DNA of 64,000 bases from Caulobacter sp. RHG1 (GTDB lineage: Bacteria; Pseudomonadota; Alphaproteobacteria; Caulobacterales; Caulobacteraceae). The notes below the pieces were generated by a model, which was given only the letters and a program-made list of their open reading frames with translations, made no database searches and was not told the DNA's origin. Numbering within the stretch: the stretch's first letter is position 1; every line of letters starts with the position of its first letter. Below, piece after piece: positions 53,070 through 61,936 of this stretch. The position numbers and the translations under genes were made by a program. The stretch spans positions 1 to 64,000 of the forward strand of contig NZ_SMZP01000005.1 in assembly GCF_013181195.1 (NCBI RefSeq), read 5' to 3'.

Positions 53070-54197
53070 CTAAGGCGCCGGCTTTCGATCTGCCCGGACC
53101 TTGGCGCCGTGCCCCGTCAAGGTCAGCCCTCGCGTGTCGAAGGCGACGTCGAGATCGGCCGAGTAGGCGTAGAAACGGTTCGCGCCGTTCGGCATCAGAT
53201 AGACTGACGGTTGGTCGTCAATCTGCGCCGCCAGCCAGTTTTCGAACCCCGGCTTGATCGTCAGGATGCGGCCATCAGGCAGGGCATAGACGCCGACATG
53301 ACGGGCCAGATCGCCGGCCGACAATGGCGCGTACGGCAGGTCGACCGGCACGGTGGGCGGCAGCACGAAGCGGAAGCCGTCCAGCATCATGGCCGGATAG
53401 AACGAAAGATGGTTCTCGCCCGGATACGACCGGGCCTGCAGCGTCACGCCGGGGCCCGCTCTGAACGCAGCGGCCAGGGCGGCAAAGCCCTGTCCCATGT
53501 CGTGCTTCTCCGCGGTCGTGACATCCTCGGCCCCGCCCACGGCGAGAAAGACCCGCCGCCCCTGCGCCCCAACGGCGGCCTTGGCCACCCGGTCCGCCAG
53601 GCCGGGATCTCTCAAGGGCGGTACGCTGCCGATTATGTAGCCGGCGAAGGCGCCCGGATCGCCGGCGAAGATATTGGCGGCAAGCACCCCGCCCAGCGAA
53701 TGGCCGAAGAGCACCGAGCCGGCGGGATCGGCCGGATACCGCGCCTCGATGAAGGGCTTCAGGTCCTGGCGCAGGAACGCCTCGAAGGCCGCCCCGCCGC
53801 CGCCGCGCGTGGCGCCGTCCACCGTGAAGGGATGGTGCGTGAAGTCCTGGTCCCGGGACGACGGCTGGCCGCGGATAAAGCCGATGCTGACGACGATCGC
53901 CGGCGCCATCATCGCGCGTCCGCCCAGGAAGACGCTGTTGGGCCCGGCCAGGCCGTAGCCGCCGTCCAGCGCATAGATCGTCGCCAGCTTCTGACCGGGC
54001 AGGACGACCTTGGCGCCGGGGAGCTGGACGGTGACCTCGTAGTCGCGGCCCAGGCGATCGGAGCGGACGACGAACCGCGTCGCGTTCTGCTGGGTGACGG
54101 AAGCTTCCGACACCACCGTCAGGGGATCGGCGATCGCCGGAGACCCCGACGACGTCATGAGCCCGATCGCCAGACATGCCGCTATAATCCGGTGCAT
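53070..54197 (-). CDS. Exported esterase of the D (IroE/Fes-like) family
   Basis: A 375-aa protein from the ATG at 54197 behind GGGAGGGG. The signal is MHRIIAACLAIGLMTSSGSP, cleaved near AIA-DP. The alpha/beta-hydrolase has the nucleophile in GHSLGGVLAAN (about 163-173), a YALDGG strand early on (YALDGGYGLAGPN) and a His in ENHLSFYPAM. It resembles putative esterase PF00756 proteins that hydrolyse siderophores or acyl esters. A soluble C-terminal extension (about 295-375) has no assigned role. It precedes the DUF3626 gene by 24 bp. Confidence 0.82.
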   Translation of the reverse strand: MHRIIAACLAIGLMTSSGSPAIADPLTVVSEASVTQQNATRFVVRSDRLGRDYEVTVQLPGAKVVLPGQKLATIYALDGGYGLAGPNSVFLGGRAMMAPAIVVSIGFIRGQPSSRDQDFTHHPFTVDGATRGGGGAAFEAFLRQDLKPFIEARYPADPAGSVLFGHSLGGVLAANIFAGDPGAFAGYIIGSVPPLRDPGLADRVAKAAVGAQGRRVFLAVGGAEDVTTAEKHDMGQGFAALAAAFRAGPGVTLQARSYPGENHLSFYPAMMLDGFRFVLPPTVPVDLPYAPLSAGDLARHVGVYALPDGRILTIKPGFENWLAAQIDDQPSVYLMPNGANRFYAYSADLDVAFDTRGLTLTGHGAKVRADRKPAP

Positions 54198-54267
54198 AGC
54201 CCCTCCCGCATCCTCAGGTTAAGCTGGAGGGCGCAGATGTCCAAAAGGTGGCGCGGGAGAGGCGACG

Positions 54268-54654
54268 ATGGGCGTGATGGCGATGACGATCACCTGGCTT
54301 CTGCTGGCGGTCGGAGCGGCTGCGCCGCCGCATGCCAAGCGGCAGATCATCCCCACGCCGCAGGTCGCGGTTCGAGCCTGCGTGGACCTCCTCGGGCTGA
54401 AGGCCGAATGCGGCGCTCGGTTTCCCGATCAGTCCTTCTGCTACGCGGCCGACGCGTTCGGCCGTTGCGATGGCGATCCAAGCTGTTTCGACCCGGACGG
54501 GACCCAGGTGCGCTGCGCCTTGCCGGTCCGGCAGATCGATCCATGCCCCGGGCGCCCCATCATCGCGCTGAACGACAAGGGCCTGGTGATCAGGATCGCG
54601 TCGCACATAACCCAGATGCGGCTCTGCCCGGCCGAGAAGACCCTGCCTTTCTAG
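54268..54654 (+). CDS. Small secreted cysteine-rich protein
   Basis: A 128-aa protein from the ATG at 54268 with GGGAGAGG upstream. The signal peptide covers roughly MGVMAMTITWLLLAVGAAAP. The mature chain has eight Cys (ACVDLL, AECGARF, QSFCYAAD, GRCDGD, PSCFD, RCALP, PCPGRP, RLCPAE), enough for four disulfides, implying an oxidising compartment. No family is recognised. It converges with dnaE2 with only 7 bp between stops and no terminator seen. Confidence 0.7.
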   Translation: MGVMAMTITWLLLAVGAAAPPHAKRQIIPTPQVAVRACVDLLGLKAECGARFPDQSFCYAADAFGRCDGDPSCFDPDGTQVRCALPVRQIDPCPGRPIIALNDKGLVIRIASHITQMRLCPAEKTLPF

Positions 54655-54661
54655 GGCGTCC

Positions 54662-57600
54662 TCAGTGGAAGTCCCGGCTTCTCAACAGCCGTCCCGATAC
54701 CTTCTGGCGGACGCGCGGAGCCGGCGCGCCGGGCTCGTCCCTTAGCGTCGAGAGGTGAGCCGACAGGTCAGTGAAGCCCTCGGCCACCACATGGATGACG
54801 CCCTCGGCCTTCTGCACCCGGCCGTGCACGACCAGGAACGAGGCGGTCATCACCACGCTGCGATCGGCCTCGAAACGGTCCTTCCAGACCACGGCGTTGG
54901 CCACGCCCGTCTCGTCCTCCAGGGTCACGAACACCACGCCCTTGGCCGTGCCCGGCCGCTGGCGGATCAGCACCAGGCCCGCCACCGACACCTTGCGGCC
55001 GTCCTTCACCTGCGTCAGCTGGTCGGCGGTAATCACCCCGCGCCGGGTCAGCATCGACCGGTAGAAGCCGACGGGATGAGCCTTCAAGGAGAGGCTGGTG
55101 GTGCGATAGTCCTCGGCCACCTGCTGCGGCGCGCCCATGGCCGGCAGGGCGACCTTGTCCTCGAACAGGGGTAGGCCTGCCAGCAACGGCGCCTGCACTG
55201 GCGCCTTGTGCTCCCCCTTCAGCCCCTTGACCGCCCACAGCGCCTCGCGGCGGGTGAGGCCGACGGAGGCGAAGGCGTCGGCCTCGGCCAACAGTTCGAG
55301 GGCGCGCTGCGGCACTCCGCCCTGTGCGAACTCGGCGGGGGTGCGGGCGCCTTCCTCCCTGGCCCGAAGCAATGGGGGGATGTCGCCTTTCTCCTTCAGG
55401 CCCTTGATCTGGCGGAAGCCCAGGCGGACGGCTTTCCAGTGAGGGCGGGTCTCCTGGCAGGCGATCTTGTCCTCGCGGTTTCTCGGCGCGCGGAAGCCGA
55501 CCGTCATCGGCTCCAGGGTGCAATCCCAGTCGCTGGTCATGATGTCGGGCGGCAAGACCTCGACCCCATGCTCGCGCGCGTCCCGCACCAGCTGGGCCGG
55601 CTGGTAGAAGCCCATCGGCTGGGAGTTGATCAGCGCCGCGCAGAAGACGTTCGGCCAGGCCCATTTGATCCAGGCCGAGATGTAGACCAGCTTGGCGAAC
55701 GACGCCGCGTGGCTCTCCGGGAAACCGTAGTGGCCGAAGCCCTCGATCTGCTTGAAGCACCGCTCGGCGAAGCCCCGATCGTAGCCGCGCCCCGCCATGC
55801 CCTCGACGAACTTGTCCCGGTACTCGGCCGGCGTGCCCAGGTTACGGAAGGTAGCCATCGCCTTGCGCAGGCCGTCGGCCTCGTCCGGCGTGAACTTGGC
55901 CGCCTCGATGGCCAGGCTCATGGCCTGCTCCTGGAACAGCGGCACGCCGAAGGTCTTGCCCAGGATGCCTTTCAGCTCGTCTTTGGGGCCGTGCTCCGGC
56001 GCCGGCGCCGGCCAGTCCACCGGCTCGATCCCGTTCTTCCGCTTCAGATAGGGGTGGACCATGTCGCCCTGGATCGGCCCCGGGCGAACGATCGCCACCT
56101 CGATGACCAGGTCGTAGAACTCCCGGGGCTTCAGGCGCGGCAGCATCGACATCTGCGCCCGGCTCTCGACCTGGAAGACCCCGATGCTGTCGGCCTTGCA
56201 CAGCATGTCATAGACGCCGGGTAGCTCCTTGGGGACGTCGGCCAGGTCGACGATCGGCTGGCCGTGATCGTTGCGCAGCATGCCGAAGGCCCGCTGGATC
56301 GCCGTCAACATGCCCAGCGCCAGCACGTCGACCTTCATCAGCTTGAGGCTGTCGATGTCGTCCTTGTCCCACTCGATGAAGGTGCGGTCGTTCATGGCCG
56401 CATTGCCGATCGGGACGGTCTCGTCCAGCCGCCGCTTGGTCAGGACGAAGCCGCCGACATGCTGCGACAGGTGGCGCGGGAAGCCCATCAGCTCGGTGGC
56501 CAGCGCCACCGCGCGGGCGATCTCCGGCGCCGTCGGATCCAGGCCCGCATTGCGCAGGTGCTCCTCGGGCAGGCCGTCGCCCCAGCTGCCCCAGACGGTG
56601 TTGGCCAGCAGGCTGGTGACATCCTCGGTCAGCCCCAGGGCCTTGCCGACGTCGCGGATGGCGCTGCGCGGGCGGTAGTGGATCACCGTTCCGCAGATGG
56701 CCGCGTACTCCCGGCCGTAGCGCTCATAGACGTATTGCATCACCTCCTCGCGCCGCTCGTGCTCGAAGTCGACATCGATATCGGGCGGCTCGCCGCGGTT
56801 CTCGGAGATGAAGCGGGTGAACAGCAGGCGGTGCTCGGTCGGGTCGATCGCCGTCACGCCCAGGCAGTAGCAGACCGAGGAATTGGCGGCCGAGCCGCGC
56901 CCCTGGCACAGGATGCCCATCTCCCGCGCCTTCTGGACGATGTCGTGCACGGTGATGAAGTAGTTGGGGTAGTCCATCTTAGCGATCAGCCGCAGCTCTT
57001 CCTTGAGCTGGGCGACGACCTTGGGATCCACCCCGCCCGGATAGCGCCAGGCCGCGCCCTGCCAGGTCAGGTCGGTCAGGTGCTGCATCGCCGTCTTGCC
57101 GGGCGGGACCGGCTCGTCGGGATATTGCTCGTCGAGCTGCCCCAGGTCGAAGTCGATCCGCGCCACGATCTCCCCGGTCCGCTCGACCGCCCGCGGCCAG
57201 CGGTCGAACAGCCGGGCCATCTCGCCCGGGGCCTTGATATGGCGCTCGGCATTGGCCTCCAGATGGAAGCCGGCCTCCTGGATCGTGCAGTGCTGGCGAA
57301 CGCAGGTGATGACGTCCTGCAGCGGCCGCCGCTCGGGGCCGTGATAGAGCACGTCGTTGGTCGCCACGATCGGCGCGCCGGCCGCGCGGCCCAGGTCGTC
57401 CAGCCGTGACAGGCGCTGGAGATCGCGCGCGGCGTAGCCTCGGCTGGCCGCCAGCCAGCTGCGGCCGCGCAGATCGCCGGCCATCCGGGCCAGGTCCCGC
57501 TCGAAGGTCTCGTCCAGCGTCGTGGGCGGCACGATCAGCCCCAGCTGGCCGTCGGAATGGTCCAGGAAATCCTGCCAGGACAGATGACACTCGCCCTTCT

Positions 57601-57904
57601 TCCCACGCCGCTGGCCCAAGGTCAGCAGTCGGGTCAGGCGGCCGAAGGCCTCCCGGTTGGTCGGGTAGCAGAGCAGGCTGGGCGCCCCTTCCATGAAGTC
57701 CAGACGGCAGCCGGTCAGCACCCGGACGTTGCGCGTCTTGGCCGCCGTCCAGCCACGCACGACGCCGGCCAGGGTGTTGCGATCGGTGATCCCGATGGCC
57801 GCGATCCCCAGAGCTTCGGCGGCGATCGCCAGCTCCTCCGCGTGCGACGCCCCGCGCAGGAAGGAGAAGTTGGTCGTGGTCTGGAGCTCGGCATAGGCGG
57901 TCAT
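54662..57904 (-). CDS. dnaE2: Error-prone DNA polymerase DnaE2/ImuC
   Basis: The 1080-aa protein starts at the ATG at 57904, whose ATGA overlaps the imuB stop. The C-family polymerase layout is: PHP domain (about 1-230, [20 protein letters not shown]), palm with [20 protein letters not shown] and the catalytic [15 protein letters not shown], fingers with [20 protein letters not shown], and a C-terminal OB domain ([20 protein letters not shown]). It performs mutagenic translesion synthesis with ImuA and ImuB under SOS control. The short length and missing C-terminal tau-binding part are typical of DnaE2. Confidence 0.97.
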   Translation of the reverse strand: MTAYAELQTTTNFSFLRGASHAEELAIAAEALGIAAIGITDRNTLAGVVRGWTAAKTRNVRVLTGCRLDFMEGAPSLLCYPTNREAFGRLTRLLTLGQRRGKKGECHLSWQDFLDHSDGQLGLIVPPTTLDETFERDLARMAGDLRGRSWLAASRGYAARDLQRLSRLDDLGRAAGAPIVATNDVLYHGPERRPLQDVITCVRQHCTIQEAGFHLEANAERHIKAPGEMARLFDRWPRAVERTGEIVARIDFDLGQLDEQYPDEPVPPGKTAMQHLTDLTWQGAAWRYPGGVDPKVVAQLKEELRLIAKMDYPNYFITVHDIVQKAREMGILCQGRGSAANSSVCYCLGVTAIDPTEHRLLFTRFISENRGEPPDIDVDFEHERREEVMQYVYERYGREYAAICGTVIHYRPRSAIRDVGKALGLTEDVTSLLANTVWGSWGDGLPEEHLRNAGLDPTAPEIARAVALATELMGFPRHLSQHVGGFVLTKRRLDETVPIGNAAMNDRTFIEWDKDDIDSLKLMKVDVLALGMLTAIQRAFGMLRNDHGQPIVDLADVPKELPGVYDMLCKADSIGVFQVESRAQMSMLPRLKPREFYDLVIEVAIVRPGPIQGDMVHPYLKRKNGIEPVDWPAPAPEHGPKDELKGILGKTFGVPLFQEQAMSLAIEAAKFTPDEADGLRKAMATFRNLGTPAEYRDKFVEGMAGRGYDRGFAERCFKQIEGFGHYGFPESHAASFAKLVYISAWIKWAWPNVFCAALINSQPMGFYQPAQLVRDAREHGVEVLPPDIMTSDWDCTLEPMTVGFRAPRNREDKIACQETRPHWKAVRLGFRQIKGLKEKGDIPPLLRAREEGARTPAEFAQGGVPQRALELLAEADAFASVGLTRREALWAVKGLKGEHKAPVQAPLLAGLPLFEDKVALPAMGAPQQVAEDYRTTSLSLKAHPVGFYRSMLTRRGVITADQLTQVKDGRKVSVAGLVLIRQRPGTAKGVVFVTLEDETGVANAVVWKDRFEADRSVVMTASFLVVHGRVQKAEGVIHVVAEGFTDLSAHLSTLRDEPGAPAPRVRQKVSGRLLRSRDFH

Positions 57905-59553
57905 CCAAACAGCCCATGGATCCACCACTTCGGCGCTTCCTCGCCGTCATAGAAGCCCTGGCGATAGATCCAGAACCGGCCGCCGGCGTCGTCCTCCACG
58001 CGGTAATAGTCGCGGATCTTGCCGGGGCCGGTGTCAGTCTCGCCGACGCCGGCGCGCCACCATTCCTGGCCGATGCGTTCAGGGCCCTCGGCCCGACGGA
58101 CGCGGTGCGGGCGGCCGCGCCAGGTGAACAGGCGCGGCGGGTAGTCGGGCAGTTCCGCGGCGATGGCGACGATCGCCTCGGGACGCCGGAACAGCCGCAC
58201 CGGACGCGGGCGGTCGGGGTCCCACCGGACCGCGGCCGGCGGATCCAGCGGGGCGTTGCGGATGACCGAGCGCTCGGGGACGTGGCTCTCATAGGGATCG
58301 GCGCGCCAGACGCGGTTCTCGCCCAGGCGGTTGACCAGGCGATCCACCAGCGGGGCCAGGGTCTCGTCGAGGCTGGTCCCGGTTTCCGCATCCAGCCGGT
58401 CCTGGGCGGCGGCCAGGGGCTCGACGGCGTAGGCGTGGACGGTGACCACCTCGACGCCGAAACCGGGATCAACCTTGTCCAGCTTGGGGACGATCAGCTT
58501 GGTCAGCCGCCTGGCGTCGCGGCCAATACGGGCCAGGCCCGCGCGCACCGCATAGGCCTTGCCGTCCAGGCGGTGGAACACGACCTCGAAGCGCTTGGCC
58601 CCGCGGCCCTCGGCCTCCAGGCGCTGGCAGATCAGGGCCAGGGCGTCGCCAGCGACGCGGGCCAGATCCTCGGGCGCGCTGATCGGCTCGAAGAAGGCGA
58701 TCCGGTCGGACCAGGGATTGGCCGGACGGCGGAACGTCAGGGCCTCGGCGGCCAGGCCCAGAGCCTGGTCCAGACGCAGGGTCGCCGCCAGGCCGAAGCG
58801 CTTGGCCAGCTGGGCGCGCGGCAGGGCGAAGAGCTGGCCGACATGGTGCAGCCCCAGGCGCGGCAGCTGGGCCTCGGCGGCGTCCTCCAGGCGCAGGGCC
58901 GCGACCGGCAGGGCCTCGATCGCCGCGCGCTGCTGGCCCGGCGGGGCGATGGCCAGGTCGTCGCCGTAGCGGGCCAGGGCCCAGGCCGCGCCTGCGGTGT
59001 CGGCGATCGCGGCCCGCGCCGGCACGCCCCAGCGCGCCAGCCGCGCGGCCAGGTCGACCAGCATCTCGCCCTCCCCGCCCCACAGGTGGTCGGTCCCGGT
59101 GATGTCCAGGAACAGGCCATCGGTCCCGTCGACCGCCACGGCCGGCGAGAAGCGGACCAGCCAGTCACTGAGCGCCTCCAGCGCGGCGCGGTCGGCGGCC
59201 GGATCGTGGTCGAAGGTGACCAGGGTCGGGACCAGGGCCAGGGCGTCGGCGGCCTTCTGGTCGGGATGAAGGCCCAGGGCGCGGGCGGTCTCGTCGACGG
59301 CGGCTAGGCGGCGGGTTCCGGCTTCGGTGGCCAGGAGGGCGAAGGGAGGGTCTGACTTGCCCCCTCCGGATGCTGCGCATCCTCCTCCCCCGGAGGGGGA
59401 AGACGGGGTACGGCGGTCGTCTTTCCCCTCCGGGGGAGGAGCGTCGAAGACGCGGAGGGGGCCCGTGTCAGCCGACCTGCCGCAGCCTGGGTTCCGCCGC
59501 CGCCACGTCGTGATCGGCCAGTTGGGACACCAGACGGAAAGGATGCGGGCCAT
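57901..59553 (-). CDS. imuB: ImuB, catalytically inactive Y-family polymerase homologue, with repeat-encoded insert
   Basis: The 550-aa protein starts at the ATG at 59553 behind [26 protein letters not shown] is the ImuB beginning; the acidic residues of active Y-family polymerases are not evident. [20 protein letters not shown] (about 133-152) and [20 protein letters not shown] follow. The C-terminus is basic, ends WWIHGLFG and would bind the beta clamp, ImuA and DnaE2. Residues about 31-65, between the N-terminal strand and [19 protein letters not shown], are encoded by a family-I-like palindromic repeat (59359-59462) and read as a Gly/Pro/Ser-rich loop. The imuA end overlaps this gene by 86 bp. 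Confidence 0.93.
   Translation of the reverse strand: MARILSVWCPNWPITTWRRRNPGCGRSADTGPLRVFDAPPPEGKDDRRTPSSPSGGGGCAASGGGKSDPPFALLATEAGTRRLAAVDETARALGLHPDQKAADALALVPTLVTFDHDPAADRAALEALSDWLVRFSPAVAVDGTDGLFLDITGTDHLWGGEGEMLVDLAARLARWGVPARAAIADTAGAAWALARYGDDLAIAPPGQQRAAIEALPVAALRLEDAAEAQLPRLGLHHVGQLFALPRAQLAKRFGLAATLRLDQALGLAAEALTFRRPANPWSDRIAFFEPISAPEDLARVAGDALALICQRLEAEGRGAKRFEVVFHRLDGKAYAVRAGLARIGRDARRLTKLIVPKLDKVDPGFGVEVVTVHAYAVEPLAAAQDRLDAETGTSLDETLAPLVDRLVNRLGENRVWRADPYESHVPERSVIRNAPLDPPAAVRWDPDRPRPVRLFRRPEAIVAIAAELPDYPPRLFTWRGRPHRVRRAEGPERIGQEWWRAGVGETDTGPGKIRDYYRVEDDAGGRFWIYRQGFYDGEEAPKWWIHGLFG
59359..59462. repeat. Family-I-like palindromic element inside imuB
   Basis: A 104-bp element with perfect 10-bp ends gccccctccg / cggagggggc, small stems ggatgctgcgcatcc and cgtcgaagacg, and long arms of about 21 bp (ctcctcccccggagggggaag / ctttcccctccgggggaggag read separately, one mismatch). 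It begins 6 bp after the imuA stop and stays open in the imuB frame. Confidence 0.85.
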
Positions 59554-60244
59554 GGCCGGCCTCCTGTTGTTCCAAGATCCAGGCGCCGGGACGTCCGCCC
59601 CGGCAGCGTTCGAGTTCGACCCGCCAGCGCGGCGGACCCAGGCCGATGTCGTCGGCGGGCGGCGGCGCGGGCGACGGGCCGATCCGCCAGCGGCTGAACG
59701 ACGCCGAGCCCGAGGTCGTCCGCGCCTTGCCGCCGCCATACGGTCTTCGGTGCAGCACCACTCCGAAACTGCCCCGCCGCTCGCTGGCCAGCTGCAGGCG
59801 GCGACCGGCGGTCAGGTCGGGAGCCTCAGCCTCGCCGACCGCAGCGGCGACACCCTGAGTGGACAAGGCGTCCTCCAGCACCGACAGGGTCTCGGCCTCG
59901 TCACGAGTGCGGACCTGGATCAGCCGCTCGGCCGGAAAGCCGAGACCCGCCAGGCCGGGCGCGAACAGGTCGCTGCGCCGAGCCACCCAGACGATCGCGC
60001 CGGTCGTCACCAGCGGCCGCAGCAAGAGGCCGACGAAGGCCGCGGGCGCCGCGCTGGTCTCGTCCTCCAGCCCCGCCCCGGTCACCTCGTGCCAGCCGCC
60101 CAGCGGCAGGCCGCCGCCCGGGAAGCAGCCGTCGATAGCTGGATCGCCGAACGGCAGGACCGGAGTCGGAGTCCAAGTCCCCGCTTCGATCGCGGCGATC
60201 CGGCCTCTCAGGGCCGCAAGACGCGCCTCGCGCGATCCGGCCAT
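59468..60244 (-). CDS. imuA: ImuA, SOS mutasome accessory protein
   Basis: A 258-aa protein from the ATG at 60244 (GGAG upstream; ATG at 60256 is the alternative and abuts the LexA box). The RecA-like fold is recognisable in PFGDPAIDGCFPGGGLPLGG, GWHEVTGAG and a degenerate P-loop. VWVARRSDLFAPGLAGLG marks the second strand pair. ImuA links ImuB and DnaE2 with RecA in mutagenic repair. First gene of the SOS operon; its end overlaps imuB by 86 bp, and the repeat element lies just past its stop. Confidence 0.92.
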   Translation of the reverse strand: MAGSREARLAALRGRIAAIEAGTWTPTPVLPFGDPAIDGCFPGGGLPLGGWHEVTGAGLEDETSAAPAAFVGLLLRPLVTTGAIVWVARRSDLFAPGLAGLGFPAERLIQVRTRDEAETLSVLEDALSTQGVAAAVGEAEAPDLTAGRRLQLASERRGSFGVVLHRRPYGGGKARTTSGSASFSRWRIGPSPAPPPADDIGLGPPRWRVELERCRGGRPGAWILEQQEAGHGPHPFRLVSQLADHDVAAAEPRLRQVG

Positions 60245-60257
60245 TCCCAACTCCATT

Positions 60258-60272
60258 GTTCCTATTTTGTTC
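60258..60272 (-). promoter_or_regulatory. LexA (SOS) box of imuA-imuB-dnaE2
   Basis: GTTCCTATTTTGTTC on the plus strand is an exact GTTC-N7-GTTC alphaproteobacterial SOS box. With TTGACT at 60292-60297 as -35, it covers the -10 (CAGAAC, 60269-60274), so LexA would block RNA polymerase. The predicted start near 60262 favours the 60244 ATG. Confidence 0.9.
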
Positions 60273-60396
60273 TGATCCTGCGCGCCGGGAGAGTCAAGGC
60301 CGGGGAATCGCGCCGCCCCGCGTGCGCTGGCGAGCTGAGCCAGTTGTGCGAGACTGCCGCACGCCCTGATTCTCCGGGCCCTGCATCGAGGAAGCC

Positions 60397-61449
60397 ATGA
60401 ACCCCGACGTCCTAGAAGGCTTGCGCTTCCAGGGTTATTCGCCCCGCACCCTGCTCGATGTCGGCGTCGATGCGGGCGCCTCCACCCAAGGCTTGCTGCA
60501 GACCTTTCCGGACTGCGTTCCTACCCTGATCGCGCCCGATCAGGCGGCTGGCCTGGACGACGCCTTCGCCGGTCATCGCTTCGACTTCGTCCGGATCGAC
60601 GCTCAGGGCTCGGCGCTGGGCGTGCTGAATGGCGGCCAGGCCTTACTGCGCCAGGCCGACTATATCCTCATCCAGATCCCGCTGGCCGATACCGCCCAGG
60701 CCGAGCCGGTGCTGGCCCAACTGGCGGCGATGGGTTTCCGCACCGCGCAGGTCATCGACGTCCAGCGTCAGGACTTCCTGTTCGAGCGCGCCGTCCGCCG
60801 TCCGACCCAGAACTATCGCTACGGCCCGCTGCACGGCCATGGCCCGCTGATGGACTATCTGCGCGACCAGAAGGCCAAGTGTCCGGACTTCAGCGTCATC
60901 GATGTCGGGGCCGCCGCCAATCCGTGGTCGGGCGAGGTGCTGAACGCCACCTTCGACATGGGCGACTGCGCCGTGGCGCCCCTGCATTTCCGCGGCAATT
61001 TCAACGACAGCCGCAGCTGGGACGAGGTGCTGCGCCACGTGGCCAAGCACGGCCGCTTCTCCTACGCGATCTGCTCGCACACCCTGGAAGACCTGGCCTA
61101 TCCGGCCATGGCGCTGGAGATGCTGCCGCGCATCGCCGACGCCGGCTATGTCTGCGTGCCGTCCCGCTACCTGGAATCCCTGCGCCCCGAGAGCCCCTAT
61201 CGCGGCTTCATCCATCACCGCTGGGTGCTGGACAATGTCGGCCCTGACCTGATCCTGGCCCCGAAGATTCCGCTGGTCGAGTTCCTGACCATGGAGGCCG
61301 AGGCGGACTGGGGCGCTCAGACCGACCGCTTCGAATTCCAGATGCACTGGCGCGGGGCCATCGCCTTCAATCCGATGAACGGCGACTATCTGGGCCCGAC
61401 CCGCGATGCGGTGATCGGCATGTACGGCCAGTTCTTCAACCGTCCCTGA
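60397..61449 (+). CDS. Two-part methyltransferase-like protein (FkbM-like N-terminus)
   Basis: A 350-aa protein. The first half (about 1-155) resembles FkbM methyltransferases: TLLDVGVDAGASTQGLLQTF, FDFVRIDAQGSALGVLNGG. The second half (about 160-350) has another SAM-fold-like start, FSVIDVGAAANPWSGEVLNA, and YAICSHTLEDLAYPAMALEM, a class-I-like motif with a His after the Cys-Ser. It may be a fusion of two degenerate domains. No signal peptide is seen. Substrate unknown; glycan or lipid methylation is a guess. It diverges from the SOS operon. Confidence 0.65.
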   Translation: MNPDVLEGLRFQGYSPRTLLDVGVDAGASTQGLLQTFPDCVPTLIAPDQAAGLDDAFAGHRFDFVRIDAQGSALGVLNGGQALLRQADYILIQIPLADTAQAEPVLAQLAAMGFRTAQVIDVQRQDFLFERAVRRPTQNYRYGPLHGHGPLMDYLRDQKAKCPDFSVIDVGAAANPWSGEVLNATFDMGDCAVAPLHFRGNFNDSRSWDEVLRHVAKHGRFSYAICSHTLEDLAYPAMALEMLPRIADAGYVCVPSRYLESLRPESPYRGFIHHRWVLDNVGPDLILAPKIPLVEFLTMEAEADWGAQTDRFEFQMHWRGAIAFNPMNGDYLGPTRDAVIGMYGQFFNRP

Positions 61450-61472
61450 TCGGGCGCCCCTGATCCGGGCGC

Positions 61473-61844
61473 TTACGCCTCGTCCGCGTTCATCCAGCGG
61501 GTGACGATGATGGGGCCGAAGAAGAAGCCAATGCCCAGCACGTCGGCGACCACGTCGAAGACGTCGCAGTCGCGGCCCACGATCGGCAGGCCCTGGATGA
61601 TCTCGATGGCGACACCGAAGGCCAGCAGCACCGCGCCGATCTTCCAGGGGCGGCTCTTGGGCAGGGCCATCGTCGCCAGGAAGGTCAGGCCGTAGAAGAC
61701 GATGAAGTGCTTGGCCTTGTCCCACGGGATCAGGCCGGCGGTGTCATCGCCCGGCGCGACCGCCGCATAGAGCGTGAAGATCGTGGCGGCGACGAAGACC
61801 AGCAGGCCTGGCCAGCGGACCTTGCGAGGAATGAGCAGGGACAT
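61473..61844 (-). CDS. VanZ-like membrane protein
   Basis: A 123-aa protein from the ATG at 61844. It has three or four transmembrane helices and the VanZ-like pattern: IPWDKAKHFIVFYGLTFLAT (about 37-56) and AIEIIQGLPIVGRDCDVFDV, with a conserved Glu-Gln pair before a loop of Asp residues. VanZ proteins give low-level teicoplanin resistance in Gram-positives; in Gram-negatives their role is unknown. It lies after serA on the same strand, separated by a 13-bp hairpin. Confidence 0.85.
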   Translation of the reverse strand: MSLLIPRKVRWPGLLVFVAATIFTLYAAVAPGDDTAGLIPWDKAKHFIVFYGLTFLATMALPKSRPWKIGAVLLAFGVAIEIIQGLPIVGRDCDVFDVVADVLGIGFFFGPIIVTRWMNADEA

Positions 61845-61860
61845 GGGATCCTGATACGAG

Positions 61861-61889
61861 AAGGGGGAGCTCCACTGGAGCTCCCCCTT
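61861..61889 (-). terminator. Hairpin between serA and the VanZ-like gene
   Basis: A perfect 13-bp stem aagggggagctcc / ggagctccccctt with loop act, 48 bp after the serA stop. The T-run is weak (TTCTCG), so partial read-through into the VanZ-like gene is possible. Confidence 0.6.
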
Positions 61890-61936
61890 TAAAGACATCG
61901 GATGACGGCGTCTTCCAGGCGAAGACGACGCTTTCC

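Noticed and set aside
59554..59739. 62-codon N-terminal extension of ImuB
   Set aside because: The Arg-rich sequence is antisense-like read-through of imuA in another frame. The ATG at 59553 has AGGAGG and the family's start motif.
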